Shown: positions 61,334 through 64,000 of the stretch, piece by piece | Layout: the number at the start of each line of letters is the position of its first letter | Position numbering within the stretch: the first letter of the stretch is position 1 | NCBI GenBank assembly: GCA_963751105.1 | Contig: CAVVTG010000002.1 | Location: 2,480,001-2,544,000 of the forward strand | Direction: 5' to 3' | Source of the DNA: JACVRW01 sp963751105 | Lineage (GTDB): Bacteria; Actinomycetota; Thermoleophilia; Solirubrobacterales; Thermoleophilaceae | Length of the DNA: 64,000 nucleotides | The notes under the pieces: model-generated | Database searches by the model: none | Told to the model about the DNA's origin: nothing | Seen by the model: only the letters and a program-made list of their open reading frames with translations | Position numbers and translations under genes: made by a program

Positions 61334-62205
61334 CGGGCGCGGCCGACCGACCCGAGGATGGCGGACAGCACCGCCGAGTAGTCCTCGTCCCCACGACCGG
61401 CACGCTCGGCCTCCTCGAGCCAGGCCAGAGCCGCGCGAGCCAGCCGCGGATCGAGTCCCGCCTGCGTCGCGGCGGCCACCACGAGCTCCGCATCCTTGCG
61501 GGCCAGCGCCAGGGAGAAGCGCCGGTCGGGCTCCTCGCCGCGCACGAGGAGTCCCTCGCGACGCTCGGCCTGTGCCGCCAGCGGGCTGGCGGCGAGCACC
61601 CCGAGGGTCACCTCCCGCGAGAGCCCGAGCGCGTCGCCGAGCGCCACCGCCTCGCCCAGCACCCCGAGCACGCCGAAGAGCGTGGAGTTCGCGACAAGCT
61701 TCGCCGACGCCCCCGCGCCCAGCTCGCCCGAGTAGATCGGCGTGCCGAGCGCTCCGAGCAGCGGCGTCCAGCGCTCGGCCAGGGCTCGAGGACCACCCAG
61801 GAACAGCCGCAGCGTGCCCGCCTCCGCCTCGCCGAGCGAGCCGAGCACGGGCGAGTCGAGCAGCCCCACCGACGAGGGAAGGACGCTGCGCAGACGCTCC
61901 ACGGCGTCCGGCCCGACCGTGGACATCTCGACGAGCGTCGCATCGCGGGCCAGGCCTTCGGCCAGCCCGGCCTCGCCCTCCACGACCGCCGACAGGGCCG
62001 CCGGGTCGGCCAGCATCGTGATGGCCAGCTCAGCCCCGCGGCCGGCGTCGGCCGGGGAGGCTGCCGCGGCGGCACCCGCCTCGACCAGCGGGCGGGCGCG
62101 CTCTGCCGTGCGGTTGTACACGGTCAGGTCGTGCCCGGAGGCGAGCAGTCGTGCCGCCATGCGGCCACCCATGTCGCCGAGCCCGACAAAGGCGATCGCG
62201 GTCAT
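61330..62205 (-). CDS. NAD(P)-dependent beta-hydroxyacid dehydrogenase family protein
   Basis: 291 residues. Rossmann start FVGLGDMGGRMAARLLASGHDLTVYNRT, middle DSPVLGSLGEAEAGTLRLFLGG, catalytic Lys in GASAKLVANSTLFGV, all of the 3-hydroxyisobutyrate/tartronate semialdehyde reductase family. Some members are imine reductases; the substrate cannot be told from sequence. Overlaps the lysyl oxidase-like gene by 4 bases (ATGA). Confidence 0.9.
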   Translation of the reverse strand: MTAIAFVGLGDMGGRMAARLLASGHDLTVYNRTAERARPLVEAGAAAAASPADAGRGAELAITMLADPAALSAVVEGEAGLAEGLARDATLVEMSTVGPDAVERLRSVLPSSVGLLDSPVLGSLGEAEAGTLRLFLGGPRALAERWTPLLGALGTPIYSGELGAGASAKLVANSTLFGVLGVLGEAVALGDALGLSREVTLGVLAASPLAAQAERREGLLVRGEEPDRRFSLALARKDAELVVAAATQAGLDPRLARAALAWLEEAERAGRGDEDYSAVLSAILGSVGRAR

Positions 62206-62996
62206 CCCGGCCTCGTGACGGTCGGCCGTCCCGCACTGCTGCGGCCGATGCGGATCTCGATCGACGAGGTGTTGTTTCGATAGGAGCGCTCGGCGAGGCT
62301 GCGGTCGGGATTGACCGTGTGCACCAGCCGGTAGCGCCCGGGTGCGACGTCGGTTATGTCGATCGACTGACCCTCGAGCAGCGGTGCGTAGTCGTCGCCG
62401 TAGCCCACCGAGATTCCCTCCCGCAGGCGGCTCAGATCGGGCCGGCTCTTGCCGCAGTTGGTGGTGAACGGCGGCTGCGCGGGCTCGCCCTGGAGGGTAC
62501 GCCGCGGCCGGGCGTCGTAGCGGTCGCCGAGACAGAAGCCCGTCTTGTGGTCGCGCCCCACTCGGGCGCCTTCAGGGCCGGGGCGGCGCAGCTCGTAGCG
62601 CATGAAGGCCGGATAGTGCCAGTGGCTGTGGTCGGGCGAGATCACGTAGGTCAGGCGAGTGGAGAGCGCCCGCCTGCCGGTCGAGCCATCCACCCGGCGC
62701 ACCACCTGGGTCGCGGCCAGCTCGAGCGGCCGGCGCAGATCCCGCTCGGCGTCGACGATCACCGGGCCGCGGCCGAGGTTGCCCGCGGCCGAGCGAAAGC
62801 CGAGCTCGTGGCGCAGCTCGCCGTCGCGGACGACCGCGCGGACCGTGAGCTTCGCCGGAGGCTGCGGCACGAGGTCGGGCAGGAGATTGCGCGGCTGGGC
62901 GGCCGGTGCGCCACCGGCGGCCAGCCACAGCGCGGCCGCCACGCAGGCCGGGGCGACGGCTGCCACCAAGTGTGCCCTCGTCACAGACGCGGCCAT
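62202..62996 (-). CDS. Secreted lysyl oxidase-like copper enzyme
   Basis: 264 residues with an N-terminal signal peptide (about 1-33, Ala-rich). The copper site DHSHWHYPAFMRYEL gives His123, His125 and His127; then HKTGFCLGDRYDARP (Lys151, candidate quinone-forming Lys), CGKSRPDLSRLREGISVGYGDDYAPLLEGQ and VNPDRSLAERSYRNNTSS. These match bacterial lysyl oxidase proteins, which oxidize amines outside the cell. TATGCT lies 6 bases before the ATG. Co-transcribed with the dehydrogenase downstream. Confidence 0.88.
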   Translation of the reverse strand: MAASVTRAHLVAAVAPACVAAALWLAAGGAPAAQPRNLLPDLVPQPPAKLTVRAVVRDGELRHELGFRSAAGNLGRGPVIVDAERDLRRPLELAATQVVRRVDGSTGRRALSTRLTYVISPDHSHWHYPAFMRYELRRPGPEGARVGRDHKTGFCLGDRYDARPRRTLQGEPAQPPFTTNCGKSRPDLSRLREGISVGYGDDYAPLLEGQSIDITDVAPGRYRLVHTVNPDRSLAERSYRNNTSSIEIRIGRSSAGRPTVTRPG

Positions 62997-63008
62997 GTGG
63001 CCAGCATA
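62997..63008 (-). promoter_or_regulatory. Probable leaderless promoter (-10 TATGCT)
   Basis: Minus-strand TATGCT at 63003-63008, 6 bases from ATG 62996, in the 24-base gap after tilS. Confidence 0.5.
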
Positions 63009-63020
63009 GGCTCAGCGGTC

Positions 63021-64000
63021 TCAGCGCAGCGATCGCGCGCTCAGACCCACCGCCGGCTCCTCGCCCACGGCTGCGTAGCGCTCGTCGAGGGCCACCCCCG
63101 CAACCCAGACGATCTCACCCCTGGCCTCCACCACGGGGAGCGTCCGGCGCAGCGCACGAGGGATCTTGCGGTCGGTGAACAGGTCCTGGAGGCTCTTGGT
63201 CCCGCCGACCCCGACGGGGCGCATGCGATCGCCGTCGCGCCAGGCGCGCACGGTCGCCCCGCCCGCGAGCGCGCCGGCCATGACCGCCACCTCACCCCTC
63301 TCGCCCGGCTCGGCCTCCACCTCCCAGTCCCCGAAGCGCGCACGTCCGGGCACCGGTAGCGCCACCGGGTCCGGCACGGCGAGCTCCGGAGCCCTGGAGA
63401 AGCGGAGCGTCCCGTACTCGGCCACCGCCCTCAGCCCGCCGCCGAGGTCGAGCGACTTGGTGCCCTGCTCGCCGAGCGCCAGGATGGCGGCGGTCTCGGC
63501 GGCCGACAGCGCGCGCACCTCGGCGCCCGGGACCGCCGCCTGCTCGGCGAGACGGCGGAGCACGAGACGGCGCAGGGCCGCCGGCAGCTCGCCCAGGCCG
63601 GCCAGCGAGATCGCCGGGCCGCCACCGAGCACGTCGAGCGCGTCGTCGACGGCGTGGTCGAGCAGCTCGGCCTCCTCGCGCAGCTGGCGCGCGGTCTCGG
63701 CCAGCGTCCGCTCGGCCGCCGGACCCACGCTCCGCAGCGCGTCCAGCAGATCGTGGCGCACGCGAGCGCGAGCGAAGCGGCGGTCGGCGTTCGACGGATC
63801 CTCGCGCCACTCGAGCCCGCGCGCCCGCAGGTGGGCGCGCACGTCCTCGCGCGTGACCATGAGCAGCGGCCGCACCAGCCGGCCCCGGCGCGGCGCCATG
63901 CCATGGAGCGCTCGCGAGCCGGGCGACACCGCCAGGCGGTAGAGCACGGTCTCGGCCTGATCGGAGGCAGTGTGGGCCGCGGCGTAGTCGGCGGGTGCCA
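63021..64000 (-). CDS. tilS: tRNA(Ile)-lysidine synthase, 5' end outside window
   Basis: The last about 326 residues of TilS. ADYAAAHTASDQAETVLYRLAVSPG corresponds to the HxxDDQxET motif region of the PP-loop ATPase (here HTASDQAET), then GRLVRPLL, REDPSN-like WREDPSNADRRFARARVRHDLL and the C-terminal TilS domain (GDRMRPVGVGGTKSLQDLFTDRKIPRALRRTLPVV). It modifies C34 of the AUA-decoding isoleucine tRNA. Commonly adjacent to hpt and ftsH; here about 23 kb separate them. The N-terminal SGGxDS P-loop is beyond base 64000. Confidence 0.94.
   Translation of the reverse strand, partial: APADYAAAHTASDQAETVLYRLAVSPGSRALHGMAPRRGRLVRPLLMVTREDVRAHLRARGLEWREDPSNADRRFARARVRHDLLDALRSVGPAAERTLAETARQLREEAELLDHAVDDALDVLGGGPAISLAGLGELPAALRRLVLRRLAEQAAVPGAEVRALSAAETAAILALGEQGTKSLDLGGGLRAVAEYGTLRFSRAPELAVPDPVALPVPGRARFGDWEVEAEPGERGEVAVMAGALAGGATVRAWRDGDRMRPVGVGGTKSLQDLFTDRKIPRALRRTLPVVEARGEIVWVAGVALDERYAAVGEEPAVGLSARSLR

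Overview
The window is about 70 percent G+C and gene-dense, with many GTG and some TTG starts, stop/start overlaps of the ATGA or GTGA type, an InhA-like FabI, ClpC and type III pantothenate kinase. This fits a high-GC actinobacterium, possibly Thermoleophilia/Solirubrobacterales; the placement is inferred from gene content and style only. I see no rRNA, tRNA, CRISPR array, prophage or transposase, and no gene-free stretch longer than about 210 bases.

Layout. 1-5.5 kb: end of a sarcosine oxidase operon (soxD, soxA), a CDGSH protein, a lipoprotein and a berberine-bridge-like flavoprotein. 5.6-16.5 kb: a large AAA/TPR regulator, clpC, a lipoprotein, lysS, greA, dus and a solitary AbiEi/DUF559-type protein. 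16.5-25.2 kb (minus strand): a fatty-acid synthesis operon fabD-fabH-fabG-acpP-fabF-acyl-CoA carboxylase beta-SGNH hydrolase-MaoC-fabI-VOC, then coaX. 25.3-29.1 kb: a two-component pair, a small Cys-rich protein and folP-folB-folK. 29.1-37 kb: single genes (HAD, acyl-CoA-dehydrogenase-like flavoprotein, LysR, lipoprotein, cupin, YjbR, arginase-like, GNAT, a VWA remnant, PadR-HAAS pair, papain-like protein). 37-39.8 kb: ftsH and hpt. 39.8-59 kb: a nucleoside salvage locus. 59-63 kb: two cupins, TetR plus methyltransferase, a beta-hydroxyacid dehydrogenase and a lysyl oxidase-like protein. 63-64 kb: the 3' part of tilS.

The nucleoside locus is the most coherent system. A BmpA-type lipoprotein and a three-gene ABC importer would bring in nucleosides. 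Adenosine deaminase, a cytidine deaminase carrying an N-terminal CYTH domain, thymidine phosphorylase and purine nucleoside phosphorylase would release bases and (deoxy)ribose-1-phosphate. Upp, Hpt and guanine deaminase would handle bases, and DeoB, DeoC and an aldehyde dehydrogenase would burn the sugar. Two members are unusual: the CYTH-Cdd fusion, and a 571-residue protein of unknown function that closes the transporter operon and whose C-terminal half resembles nucleoside phosphorylases.

Other points: (i) about 17 genes have a TANNNT-like hexamer 6-10 bases before the start codon, suggesting widespread leaderless transcription, and three divergent pairs have overlapping -10 hexamers; (ii) five genes, including fabH and the carboxylase, carry a single-base frame break, which looks more like assembly error than decay; (iii) long imperfect inverted repeats fill the greA-lysS and ftsH gaps and sit just 5' of both AbiEi/DUF559-type genes.
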